Assembly: GCA_001917895.1 (NCBI GenBank)
Contig: MNEW01000020.1
Location: forward strand, 1-17,097
DNA length: 17,097 bases
Source of the DNA: Actinobacteria bacterium 13_1_40CM_66_12
Lineage (GTDB): Bacteria > Chloroflexota > Dormibacteria > Dormibacterales > Dormibacteraceae
Direction: 5' to 3'
The notes below the pieces were generated by a model that was given only the letters and a program-made list of their open reading frames with translations, did no database searches and was not told where the DNA came from. Numbering within the stretch: position 1 is the stretch's first letter; every line of letters begins with the position of its first letter. A program made the position numbers and the translations under genes. Below, piece after piece: positions 1 through 6,797 of the stretch.

Positions 1-576
1 GCCTCCCTCGACGCGCTGCGCAGGCGCGACGGCCCGGCGGCCGAGAAGGTGCGCGCCCAGGACCAGTACCTGAACGAGCTCTTCAAGACGATCCGCGAGC
101 AGATCTTCATGGTCATCGCGACGCAGCAGCCGGTCGCGCGCGACCTCCGGCGCCTCATGGGCATCCAGTACATCGCCACCGAGCTCGAGCGCATGGGGGA
201 CTACGCGGTCCGCATCGGGCGGATGACCAAGACCCTGGTCGCGCTACCTGACCGACCGCTGCGAGCTGAGTTCGGTCTCATGGGCGACCTGGCGATCGGC
301 CAGGTGCACGACATCCTTGAAGCGCTCATCGACGAGAACGAGGCGCACGCCCGCGAGGTTGCGGGCCGCGACAACGAGATCGACCGCCTTTACCACCGCG
401 TGTTCGACGAGCTGATCTCGGAGATGGGCACCGGCAAGACCGATTCCGACGGCGCCCTGCGCGCGGTGACTTTGCTTCTGGTCGCCCACAACCTCGAACG
501 CATCGCCGACCGCGTCACCAACGTCGCGGAGGACATCGTGTTTCTCGAGACCGGCCAGGTGGTCGAGCTCGGGTGA
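1..576 (+). CDS. phoU: Phosphate transport system regulator PhoU (3' part, start outside window)
   Basis: PhoU is a cytoplasmic, helical, metal-binding protein that links the Pst phosphate transporter to its two-component system and restrains phosphate uptake and the Pho response. The reading frame is open from base 1, so the N-terminus lies upstream. The two repeated helical-bundle signatures of the family are visible: ELERMGDYAVRI in the first repeat and NLERIADRVTNVAEDI near the C-terminus, the E/D-rich motifs that bind metal. The stop codon overlaps the GTG start of the response regulator by four bases (GTGA), so the two are probably translationally coupled. Identification rests on these motifs and on the pst neighbours. 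An internal ATG/GTG start near base 49 is possible only as an artefact of truncation. Confidence 0.93.
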   Translation, partial: ASLDALRRRDGPAAEKVRAQDQYLNELFKTIREQIFMVIATQQPVARDLRRLMGIQYIATELERMGDYAVRIGRMTKTLVALPDRPLRAEFGLMGDLAIGQVHDILEALIDENEAHAREVAGRDNEIDRLYHRVFDELISEMGTGKTDSDGALRAVTLLLVAHNLERIADRVTNVAEDIVFLETGQVVELG

Positions 577-1364
577 GCCGCGCCGCCGCCAACTCGGGTC
601 GCGTTCTGGTCGTTGAAGACGACGAGGGCATCCGCGACATGCTGAAGTACAACCTCACCGCCGCGGGCTTCTCCGTCCAGGAGGCCTCGGACGGTGCCTC
701 GGGTTTGCGCACTGCCCGCACCGCCCGCCCGGATCTCGTCCTCCTCGACCTGATGCTGCCTGGCATGAGCGGCTTCGACTTCTGCCGCGCGCTTCGCAAG
801 AGCAGCCGCGTGCCGATCATCATCATCACGGCCAAGGACTCCGAGGTCGACAAGATCGTCGGGCTCGAGCTGGGCGCCGACGACTACATCACGAAGCCCT
901 TCTCGATTCGCGAGGTCCTGGCACGAGTACACGCGGTGCTCCGTCGCGCCCAGCCCGAGGCCAACGAGCCGAAGTCGATCCCGGAGCAGGACTCGATCGG
1001 GGCCTTCAGCATCGACCGGGCCGCCCGCCGCGTGATCCTCGACGGCGCTGACGTCAAGCTGACGGCCCGCGAGTTCGACCTGATTTCCTACCTGCTCGCC
1101 TTCCCCGGACGCGTGCACACACGCGACTCGTTGCTCGAGAACGTATGGGGTCGCGAGTTCACGGGCGACCGCAAGACCGTCGACGTGCACATAAGGTGGC
1201 TGCGCGAGAAGTTCGCCGGGCGAGCCCCGTTCGAGATCGTGACCGTACGAGGCATCGGCTACCGGCTCGATCGCCAGGCGGCGGCCGCCGACCTGCTCGC
1301 CGGTGCGCCAGAACCGATCCCCGGCAACACGCGAGGGAGTCACGTTGGCGGCCGCGGTCGATAG
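573..1364 (+). CDS. OmpR/PhoB-family response regulator (RegX3/PhoB-like)
   Basis: A DNA-binding response regulator of 263 aa. The receiver domain (about residues 10-125) has the full active site: acidic cluster E15-D16-D17 in VVEDDEG, phospho-acceptor D59 in LVLLDLMLPG, T86 and K108 in ITKPF. The C-terminal winged helix (about 145-238) has the usual REFDLISYLL, TVDVHIRWLREK and TVRGIGYRL segments. The tail of about 25 residues after the winged helix is low-complexity and overlaps the start of pstC. The GTG start overlaps the phoU stop; no clear Shine-Dalgarno is seen, consistent with coupling. Position between phoU and pstC makes it the likely Pho regulator. Its histidine kinase is not in the window. 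PhoB versus RegX3 naming cannot be decided from sequence alone. Confidence 0.93.
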   Translation: MSRAAANSGRVLVVEDDEGIRDMLKYNLTAAGFSVQEASDGASGLRTARTARPDLVLLDLMLPGMSGFDFCRALRKSSRVPIIIITAKDSEVDKIVGLELGADDYITKPFSIREVLARVHAVLRRAQPEANEPKSIPEQDSIGAFSIDRAARRVILDGADVKLTAREFDLISYLLAFPGRVHTRDSLLENVWGREFTGDRKTVDVHIRWLREKFAGRAPFEIVTVRGIGYRLDRQAAAADLLAGAPEPIPGNTRGSHVGGRGR

Positions 1365-2295
1365 CCCCGCGATCGCAGTAGCCCCGATCCCCCGGCCGCC
1401 AGACCGCTACCGAACGTTCACCGCGTTCGTCAGCTGGGCAGCGCCGGCGTCGCTGATCCTCATCGTCGCCGTCCTCATACAGCAGGCATGGCCGTCGGTG
1501 ACCAGGTTCGGACTCGGCTTTCTGGTCGGCCAGGACTGGAACCAGGTCACGAACACGTTCGGGGCGCTTCCCTTCATCTTCGGGACCCTGGTCACCAGTG
1601 CGATCGCGCTGGCCATCGCACTCCCGGTCGGGATAGCCGTCGCGGTCCTCCTTGCCGAACCAGGGCAGCAGGGCCTTCGCGGCGCTCTCGGCACAGGCAT
1701 CGAGCTCCTCGCGGCGATCCCGAGCGTGGTCTACGGGATCTGGGCGCTCTATGTCTTGGCCCCATGGGCACTCGTGCACATCGAAACGCCGATCACGGAC
1801 CACCTGGCCTCGGTTCCGTTCCTTGGTGGCGTGCCCCGGCAGACCAGCCTGTTCAGCGCGTCGCTGGTGCTGGCGGTCATGATCCTTCCCACCCTGGCGG
1901 CGGTGTCGAGGGACGTCATCCGCGCAGTCCCACGCGGCCTGCGCGAGTCTACCGTCGCGCTCGGCGCAACGTGGTGGGAGACAACCTGGCGCGTGATCCT
2001 GCCGGCGGCGCGTGCCGGAATCTTCGGCGCCACGGTCCTCGCGCTGGGACGCGCTCTGGCGGAGACCGTCGCCGTCGCGATGGTGATCGGCAACCGGCCC
2101 GAGATTCCGCATTCGATTTTTTCTCCGGGTTACACGTTGGCGGCGGTCATCGCCAACGAGTTCGTCGAAGCCACGGGTGACGTCTACCAGGGGGCGCTGG
2201 TCGAGATCGGTCTCGTCCTCATCCTGGTCACGCTGACCGTAAACGTCGTCGCGTTGCTGCTCGTCCATTCCGCCAAGGCAAGGGCAGCTGTATGA
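1345..2295 (+). CDS. pstC: Phosphate ABC transporter permease PstC
   Basis: An inner-membrane permease subunit of the high-affinity phosphate importer PstSCAB, 316 aa from the chosen start. Six or so hydrophobic segments are visible, the first at about residues 25-45. The cytoplasmic EAA loop that docks onto the ATPase PstB reads LRESTVALGATWWETTW, followed by ILPAARAGIFGA and ALAETVAVAMVIGN, all typical of PstC. I chose the TTG at 1345 because a good Shine-Dalgarno (GAGGGAG, 1333-1339) sits five bases ahead of it; the frame is also open to a GTG at 1303, which would deepen the overlap with the regulator. The chosen start still overlaps that gene by 20 bp. The stop lies inside the first copy of the hairpin repeat. 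Confidence 0.94.
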   Translation: MAAAVDSPAIAVAPIPRPPDRYRTFTAFVSWAAPASLILIVAVLIQQAWPSVTRFGLGFLVGQDWNQVTNTFGALPFIFGTLVTSAIALAIALPVGIAVAVLLAEPGQQGLRGALGTGIELLAAIPSVVYGIWALYVLAPWALVHIETPITDHLASVPFLGGVPRQTSLFSASLVLAVMILPTLAAVSRDVIRAVPRGLRESTVALGATWWETTWRVILPAARAGIFGATVLALGRALAETVAVAMVIGNRPEIPHSIFSPGYTLAAVIANEFVEATGDVYQGALVEIGLVLILVTLTVNVVALLLVHSAKARAAV

Positions 2296-2330
2296 ACACC
2301 CCACAAAATCTGCGATTTTGCGGGGACCCC
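2292..2330 (+). repeat. Hairpin repeat element, copy 1 (pstC-pstA junction)
   Basis: A 39-bp palindromic element. Arms 2299-2310 and 2314-2325 form a 12-position stem with one A-C mismatch around a TGC loop; a nested GGGGACCCC palindrome (2322-2330) offers a competing pairing. It matches the reverse complement of 6798-6835 with three substitutions and one inserted base. Two of the substitutions are compensatory: an A-T pair here is a G-C pair in the other copy. The GGGGA of the 3' arm lies six bases before the pstA ATG and could act as its Shine-Dalgarno. In both copies the element is in the same orientation relative to the gene just downstream. It could be a REP-like DNA element or an RNA hairpin. 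Confidence 0.75.
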
Positions 2331-2332
2331 GT

Positions 2333-3187
2333 ATGAGACACAACCTCATGCGGCGGTTCAGCAGCAACTTCGCGATGGCGGTCATGTACGCGCTGACTGC
2401 GCTTGCCCTCGTTCCGCTTGGGCTCGTGCTCTGGTTCACGATCGCCAAAGGGCTGCCCGCGGTGACCAACCTGGAATTCTTCATCAACTCGCAGCGCCCG
2501 AGCGGGATACCGGGCAGCGGCATCGCCAACGCGATCGTGGGCAGCGCGATCATCGTCGGCCTCGCTTCGGTGGCTGCGATTCCGGTCGGCGTGCTGGGCG
2601 GGGTCTACCTGGCCGAGTACGGCTCCGGTCGTTGGGCCAGCTGGGTGCGGCTCGCGAGCGACGTGCTCGTTGGTGCTCCATCCATCGCGCTCGGCCTTTT
2701 TGCATATGCATTGGTGGTCGTACCGCAACACCACTTCTCAGGGACCTCCGCTTCAGTCGCGCTCGCGATACTGATGCTGCCCGTGGTGATTCGCACCACC
2801 GAGAGCGCGGTGGGCCTCATTCCGAACGGATTGCGCGAGTCGGGCCTCGCGCTCGGCCTGCCGCGCTGGCGCGTTTCGCTGCAGCTGATTCTTCCGGCGG
2901 CCGCACCGGGTGTCATCACCGGTGCACTGCTTGCGGTCGCCCGTGCCGCGGGCGAAACGGCGCCGGTGCTGTTCACAGCGCTCGGCAACCAGCGCCTCTC
3001 GTTTGATCCGGGCCATCCAATGTCTACTCTGCCGCTCGTCGTCTTTCGCGATGCGCTCACCCCGTACAAAGACCTGCAGCAGGAGGCATGGGGCGCCGCG
3101 CTCGTGCTCGTGTTCATGGTGCTCGTCATCAACCTTGGCAGTCGCTGGGTCCTGCGCCGCCAGATCCGACTCGCGAGACAGCTCTAG
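2333..3187 (+). CDS. pstA: Phosphate ABC transporter permease PstA
   Basis: The second permease subunit of the phosphate importer, partner of PstC, 284 aa. Hydrophobic segments cover most of the protein; the region VLVGAPSIALGLFAYAL and the EAA loop GLRESGLALGLPRWRVSL followed by ILPAAAPGVITG are characteristic of PstA, as is ARAAGETAPVLFTALG. I chose the ATG at 2333 because it follows the SD-like GGGGA at 2322-2326. The frame is open a little further to a TTG at 2318 inside the hairpin, and an ATG at 2348 is a third option. Only 37 bp separate it from pstC and these are occupied by the hairpin element. No pstB follows; the next gene is an unrelated Nudix hydrolase with its own promoter, so this is probably the end of the operon. 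Confidence 0.93.
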   Translation: MRHNLMRRFSSNFAMAVMYALTALALVPLGLVLWFTIAKGLPAVTNLEFFINSQRPSGIPGSGIANAIVGSAIIVGLASVAAIPVGVLGGVYLAEYGSGRWASWVRLASDVLVGAPSIALGLFAYALVVVPQHHFSGTSASVALAILMLPVVIRTTESAVGLIPNGLRESGLALGLPRWRVSLQLILPAAAPGVITGALLAVARAAGETAPVLFTALGNQRLSFDPGHPMSTLPLVVFRDALTPYKDLQQEAWGAALVLVFMVLVINLGSRWVLRRQIRLARQL

Positions 3188-3206
3188 GCTTTTTGTTCAA
3201 AGGCTA

Positions 3207-3234
3207 TCGACAGGACCGGCCGCGCAGGTAAACT
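3207..3234 (+). promoter_or_regulatory. Probable promoter for the Nudix gene
   Basis: TCGACA at 3207-3212 matches the -35 consensus TTGACA at five of six positions. After a 16-base spacer, TAAACT at 3229-3234 fits the TANNNT -10 pattern. Transcription would start near 3241, leaving a leader of about 60 bases with a GAAGGAG ribosome-binding site at 3293-3299. Otherwise the 114-bp gap between pstA and the Nudix gene holds only a short T-run just after the pstA stop, without a convincing hairpin. Confidence 0.45.
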
Positions 3235-3301
3235 CAACCACTGCCCGTCATCGGTAAAGAGAAATACGTCCTAGCCCGCCGATCAAGCAGACGAAGGAGC
3301 A

Positions 3302-3727
3302 ATGTTGGCCACCAAGATTCTCGAGTTGACCGATGTGAACGTCATCCGGGCGGCGGGTGGAGTCGTGTATCGCACCGACTCATCCGGCGACACTGAGCTC
3401 GCGATCATCCACCGCCCGGCGTACGACGACTGGACTCTGCCCAAGGGCAAAGTCGAGCCGGATGAGTCCCCCGAGGACTGCGCGCTGCGCGAAGTTCGCG
3501 AGGAGACTGGGCTTCGCTGCGTGATCGAACGACCCCTCGGGTGCACCGCCTATGTGGATCGGCGCGGCCGAGACAAGGTGGCGTGCTACTGGCTCATGGA
3601 GGCCAAGGGCGGTCGCTTCAAGGCCGGGATCGAGGTCGACAAGCTGGTGTGGTTGCCGATTGAGGCTGCGATCAAGCGCCTGACCTACCCGCGCGACAAG
3701 AAGCTCCTGGAGCATCAAGACCTCTAG
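3302..3727 (+). CDS. Nudix hydrolase (MutT1 N-domain-like)
   Basis: A Nudix-family pyrophosphohydrolase of 141 aa. The catalytic Nudix box is complete at residues 49-71: G49, five residues, E55, then REVREETGL at 63-71, providing the Mg-binding glutamates. The flanking segments WTLPKGKVEPDE, ACYWLMEA, KLVWLPIE and LTYPRDKKLL resemble, as I recall them, the N-terminal domain of mycobacterial MutT1, which acts on 8-oxo-GTP/dGTP and diadenosine polyphosphates. The C-terminal histidine-phosphatase domain that MutT1 carries is absent, so this is a single-domain protein. Substrate is therefore uncertain: oxidised nucleotides or dinucleoside polyphosphates are the likely options. A strong but closely spaced Shine-Dalgarno (GAAGGAG) supports the ATG start; a GTG at 3335, just before the domain, is the alternative. 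Neighbours give no further clue. Confidence 0.88.
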   Translation: MLATKILELTDVNVIRAAGGVVYRTDSSGDTELAIIHRPAYDDWTLPKGKVEPDESPEDCALREVREETGLRCVIERPLGCTAYVDRRGRDKVACYWLMEAKGGRFKAGIEVDKLVWLPIEAAIKRLTYPRDKKLLEHQDL

Positions 3728-3762
3728 ATTCCCTGGAGCAGAGACCGAGGCTGCTCAGCGTC

Positions 3763-3768
3763 TAAGCT
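3763..3768 (+). promoter_or_regulatory. Probable -10 box of a leaderless thiG transcript
   Basis: TAAGCT lies six bases before the thiG GTG, the spacing expected when transcription starts at the start codon itself. There is no Shine-Dalgarno before that GTG, which fits. No clear -35 is visible. The 47-bp gap is too short for a TPP riboswitch, and none of its conserved elements are seen. Confidence 0.4.
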
Positions 3769-3774
3769 GAATTC

Positions 3775-4566
3775 GTGCAGACAGCCACGGCGGACCGCCT
3801 GATCATCGCCGGCATCGAGCTGCGCTCGCGCCTGTTCCTGGGCACGGGCAAGTACGCCGACAACGAGACCATGGTGGCGTCGCTCGAGGCCTCCGGATGC
3901 GAGCTGGTGACTGTGGCCCTGCGCCGCCTCGACCTGGACGACCCGAAGAAGAAAACCATCCTCGACGTCATCGATTGGAAGCGCTACCGCATCCTTCCGA
4001 ACACCGCCGGCTGCCGCACCGCCGACGAGGCGATCCGCATCGCCCGTCTCGCGCGGTCGATGGGCCTTTCGGACTGGGTCAAGCTCGAGGTCATCCCCGA
4101 TCCGCGCTATCTCTTTCCCGACCCCGAGGAGACGCTCAAGGCGGCGCGGTCTCTCGTGACCGAAGGATTCAAGGTCCTCCCTTACATCAACGCCGACCCG
4201 GTGCTCGCGAAGAAGCTGGAGGAGATCGGCACGGTCACGGTAATGCCGTTGGGCTCTCCCATCGGCTCCGCGCAAGGGCTGCAGACCCTGCAGCAGATCC
4301 GGATCATCATCGAAGAGGCGACGGTCCCCGTGGTCGTCGATGCGGGTATCGGATCGCCATCGGACGCAGCACTCGCCATGGAGATCGGCGCGGACGCCGT
4401 GCTCGTCAACACCGCGATTGCCCTCGCGCAGGATCCGCCGCTGATGGCGGAGGCCATCGCGGGCGGCGTGGAGGCGGGCCGCAAGGCGCACACCGCGGGG
4501 CTCATCCCCAAGCGCGTCCAGGCAAGCCCCAGCTCGCCCACCGAGGGCATCTCGCCTTCCCGCTAG
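3775..4566 (+). CDS. thiG: Thiazole synthase ThiG
   Basis: ThiG forms the thiazole phosphate moiety of thiamine from 1-deoxy-D-xylulose 5-phosphate, dehydroglycine and the sulfur carried as a thiocarboxylate on ThiS. The 263-aa protein is full length for the family. N-terminal LFLGTGKYADNETM and the segment ELVTVALRRLDLDD are typical. The Schiff-base lysine is K103 in WVKLEVIPDP. The phosphate-binding and second active-site region reads PVVVDAGIGSPSDAALAMEIGADAVLVNTAI when read in two parts (about residues 185-215). The GTG start is supported by the -10 box just upstream and by homology of the N-terminus. A tautomerase gene and thiS follow, forming a compact thiazole operon; thiO/thiH and thiF are not in the window. 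Confidence 0.96.
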   Translation: MQTATADRLIIAGIELRSRLFLGTGKYADNETMVASLEASGCELVTVALRRLDLDDPKKKTILDVIDWKRYRILPNTAGCRTADEAIRIARLARSMGLSDWVKLEVIPDPRYLFPDPEETLKAARSLVTEGFKVLPYINADPVLAKKLEEIGTVTVMPLGSPIGSAQGLQTLQQIRIIIEEATVPVVVDAGIGSPSDAALAMEIGADAVLVNTAIALAQDPPLMAEAIAGGVEAGRKAHTAGLIPKRVQASPSSPTEGISPSR

Positions 4567-4580
4567 TCACTCCAGTCGCG

Positions 4581-5087
4581 ATGGCGATCATCACCAGTGC
4601 CGGCGCCGGGATCAAAGCGGCCGGGCGCGCCACAATCCTTCAGCTTCGAGCTGCCCAAGCGACCGCACGCGCCATCGAAAAAGAGGCGTCGGAGCTCGTG
4701 GCGATGTCGCCGGTGCCCATCGTGGTCAGCTCACGATGCGACATCGCGCTTGCGGCGGGCGCGGCGGGCGTCAACCTGCCGGAGAGCGACATCCCGGTCG
4801 AGGCGGCGCGCGGTCTGGTCGGCGAGCGCCTGGTGGGCCGTTCGGTCCATTCGCTCGAAAGCGCGCTGCGGGCGCAGGGCGCAGGCGCAGATTTCGTGAT
4901 CTTCGGTCCCGTGTGGGCGAGCGCGAGCCATCCCGATTCGCCGCCGGTCGGCATCGCGGCTCTGGCCGAGGTGGCGCACGCTCTCGCGATTCCGGTGCTG
5001 GCGATCGGTGGAGTCACGCAGGAACGAATCGCTCAATGCCACGAGGCCGGCGCCGCCGGCTACGCCGCGATCAGGTTCTTCGAATGA
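4581..5087 (+). CDS. tenI: TenI-type thiazole tautomerase (ThiE/TenI family)
   Basis: A ThiE/TenI-family barrel protein, 168 aa from the first ATG. I favour the TenI role, aromatising the ThiG product, over thiamine phosphate synthase. The segment GRSVHSLE near residue 93, which contains the TenI catalytic histidine, closely resembles my memory of B. subtilis TenI. ThiE signature residues are lost: QLREK is QLRAA, the NDR segment reads SSR, HLGQDD reads NLPESD, and the TPTK-type loop reads SASHPD. The C-terminal phosphate-binding strand PVLAIGGVTQE is kept. Its place between thiG and thiS supports the tautomerase role. The start is a problem: the likely first beta-strand (FPLVTP) is encoded upstream of this ATG, overlapping the thiG end, with no standard start codon nearby. 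The stop overlaps the thiS ATG. Confidence 0.82.
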   Translation: MAIITSAGAGIKAAGRATILQLRAAQATARAIEKEASELVAMSPVPIVVSSRCDIALAAGAAGVNLPESDIPVEAARGLVGERLVGRSVHSLESALRAQGAGADFVIFGPVWASASHPDSPPVGIAALAEVAHALAIPVLAIGGVTQERIAQCHEAGAAGYAAIRFFE

Positions 5088-5311
5088 TTGCCCTGCAGAT
5101 CAACGGTCGGCGCGTGGAGCTCGATGGGCCGACCGCGTTGTTGACCTACCTCGAGAAACTGGGCGTGAGCCCTCGCGGGGTAGCGGTCGAGCACAACGGG
5201 ACCATCATCGAACGCTCGCGGTATGCGGATGCGAAGCTCGACGATGGCGACGTCGTCGAGATCGTGCGCATGGTCGGCGGCGGCGCTAGCGCGGCGATCC
5301 CTTCTCCCTGA
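5084..5311 (+). CDS. thiS: Sulfur carrier protein ThiS with C-terminal extension
   Basis: ThiS is a small ubiquitin-fold protein whose C-terminal Gly-Gly is adenylated by ThiF and converted to a thiocarboxylate that donates sulfur to ThiG. The 75-aa product shows the family pattern: N-terminal IALQINGRR, the central GVAVEHNGTIIERS, and the C-terminal DGDVVEIVRMVGGG. Gly65-Gly67 would normally end the protein, but here eight further residues (ASAAIPSP) follow. The ATG overlaps the tautomerase stop (ATGA). The last 26 bp overlap the 3' end of the convergent murE gene, and the extension lies entirely in or next to that overlap. Either the tail is removed by a protease, or the stop was lost by a small indel in the GGC run, or this copy is not active. 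Confidence 0.9.
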   Translation: MIALQINGRRVELDGPTALLTYLEKLGVSPRGVAVEHNGTIIERSRYADAKLDDGDVVEIVRMVGGGASAAIPSP

Positions 5312-6779
5312 TCGCAGCCTCCGCCTCTACGCGCTCGTCCCAAGGTTGCGCTCCAGCCGCCATCTGCATGGTGCGCTCGTGGCCTTTGCCGGCCAGGAGG
5401 ACCGTATCCCCTGAACGCGCCAGATCGATCGCCCTCCTGATCGCCGCCTGCCGGTCGATGACGATCTCGTAATCCCGCCCGGGGGCCTTGCCCACGACGC
5501 CCGACTGCACGTCGCGCGCGATGTCCGCCGGGTCTTCGCGGAGCGGATCGTCGGTCGTGATGATGAAGAAGTCGGAGAGATCGGCGGCTGCTTTCCCCAT
5601 GCCCGGCCGGTCGTGGTCGGAGCGCGCCGTCGAGCCGAAGACCGCGATCAGACGGCCGCGCGTGAAGGGACGCAGCTCCGCGAGCGCGCTCGCGAGCGCG
5701 CCCGCCGAATGGGCGAAGTCGATGAAGACGCTGAAGTCCTGGCCAAGGTCGACGCGTTCCAGCCGGCCTCGCACACCATCGAACCCGGCCAGCCCGGGAC
5801 CGATCTCTTCCACCGGCACGCCAACCGCGAGGCATACGCCGGCCGCGCAGAGCGCGTTGTAGACGTTGAACCGAGCCGGCACGGCCAGCGAGACCTCGGT
5901 TTCGCCGGCGGGCGTCTTCAGCCGGAAGCGGGAACCCGTCGCGCTCATCGACAGGTCGAGCGGGTGCAGGTCGGCGGCGGTCGTGAGGCCGTAAGACCAG
6001 CGCCGCGAGATGGAGCGGCGGGACAGCCGTTCGTAGCTCGGATCGTCGCGGTTGAGGATGGCGGTCTTCTCGATGCCCTTGTCGGCACCGGCTGCGGCGA
6101 GGTCGATGAGGCGACCCTTTGCCTCGAGGTAGTCCTCCCACGTCGCGTGGTAGTCCATGTGATCGTGCCCGACGTTGGTGAATGCCGCGACATCGAAATC
6201 GCAGGCGCGCACACGCTCCTGCACCAACGCATGCGATGTGGTTTCGATGACAACGCACTTGACGCCTGCGTCAACCATGCGGCGCAGCCATTCCTGCACC
6301 TGCGGGGCTTCGGTCGTGGTCTGGCCGGTGGTGTTGTCGGTCTGGTCTCCGCTGATGGAGAACGCCACCGTGCTCATCGCCCCGGCGACGACCCCGCTGG
6401 CCATCAAAACGTGCTCGGCCATGTGGGTCACGGTCGTCTTGCCGTCAGTGCCCGTGATTCCAGCTACATAAAGATGACGCGAGGGGCGCCCGTAGAACTC
6501 GGCCGCGATCTCGGCCAGGCCGCTGCGGGTGGAGGCGAGCTTGAGGACCGGCGTGCCGGCCGGAACTTCGACGGGTCGCTGGACGGCAACTGCAGCCGCG
6601 CCCGCGGCCACGGCGTCGGCCGCGTATGCGTGCCCATCGGAGCGGATCCCGGTCACGGCGACGAACAGGTCGCCCGCTTTGATGCGCCGTGAGTCGTAGG
6701 CGATGCCGCGCACCTCGACGTCGCCATTGCCCTCGAGCGCCGCGTCGGGCACGCCTCGCGCCAGTTCCTCGAGCCTCAT
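5286..6779 (-). CDS. murE: UDP-N-acetylmuramyl-tripeptide synthetase (MurE-type Mur ligase)
   Basis: MurE adds the third amino acid of the peptidoglycan stem to UDP-MurNAc-L-Ala-D-Glu in an ATP-dependent cytoplasmic reaction. The 497-aa protein has the three Mur domains: N-terminal UDP-binding (YDSRRIKAGDLFVAVTG, about 28-44), central ATPase with P-loop GITGTDGKTT (107-116) and the lysine of DYLEAKGRL (K221) expected to be carbamylated, and a C-terminal domain with RGRLERV and AGKGHER. The specificity motif, DNPR in diaminopimelate-adding enzymes, is D410-D411-P-L here, followed by REDP. The DYAHTPD segment reads DFAHSAG. The third residue added is therefore uncertain. ATG 6779 is preceded by AGCAAGAG as a weak ribosome-binding site and by hairpin repeat copy 2. 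MurF is the nearest alternative, but the layout is MurE-like. Confidence 0.87.
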   Translation of the reverse strand: MRLEELARGVPDAALEGNGDVEVRGIAYDSRRIKAGDLFVAVTGIRSDGHAYAADAVAAGAAAVAVQRPVEVPAGTPVLKLASTRSGLAEIAAEFYGRPSRHLYVAGITGTDGKTTVTHMAEHVLMASGVVAGAMSTVAFSISGDQTDNTTGQTTTEAPQVQEWLRRMVDAGVKCVVIETTSHALVQERVRACDFDVAAFTNVGHDHMDYHATWEDYLEAKGRLIDLAAAGADKGIEKTAILNRDDPSYERLSRRSISRRWSYGLTTAADLHPLDLSMSATGSRFRLKTPAGETEVSLAVPARFNVYNALCAAGVCLAVGVPVEEIGPGLAGFDGVRGRLERVDLGQDFSVFIDFAHSAGALASALAELRPFTRGRLIAVFGSTARSDHDRPGMGKAAADLSDFFIITTDDPLREDPADIARDVQSGVVGKAPGRDYEIVIDRQAAIRRAIDLARSGDTVLLAGKGHERTMQMAAGAQPWDERVEAEAAIREKGSPR

Positions 6780-6797
6780 CTCTTGCTCGCAGCTTAA

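Noticed and set aside
390..1343. Long - strand frame over phoU and the regulator
   Set aside because: No recognisable domain; mirrors the codon usage of the + strand genes.
1159..2553. Long open frame on the - strand opposite the response regulator, pstC and pstA
   Set aside because: Composition is Arg/Asp/Gly-rich as expected of a GC-rich shadow frame; the + strand frames encode clear families.
3185..3200. Intrinsic terminator after pstA
   Set aside because: There is a T-run but no stable stem before it.
3728..3774. TPP riboswitch upstream of thiG
   Set aside because: Only 47 bp are available and no conserved thi-box sequence is present.
3897..4580. Upstream extension of the tautomerase frame across thiG
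   Set aside because: The extension is the out-of-frame reading of thiG and has no family similarity until about base 4555.
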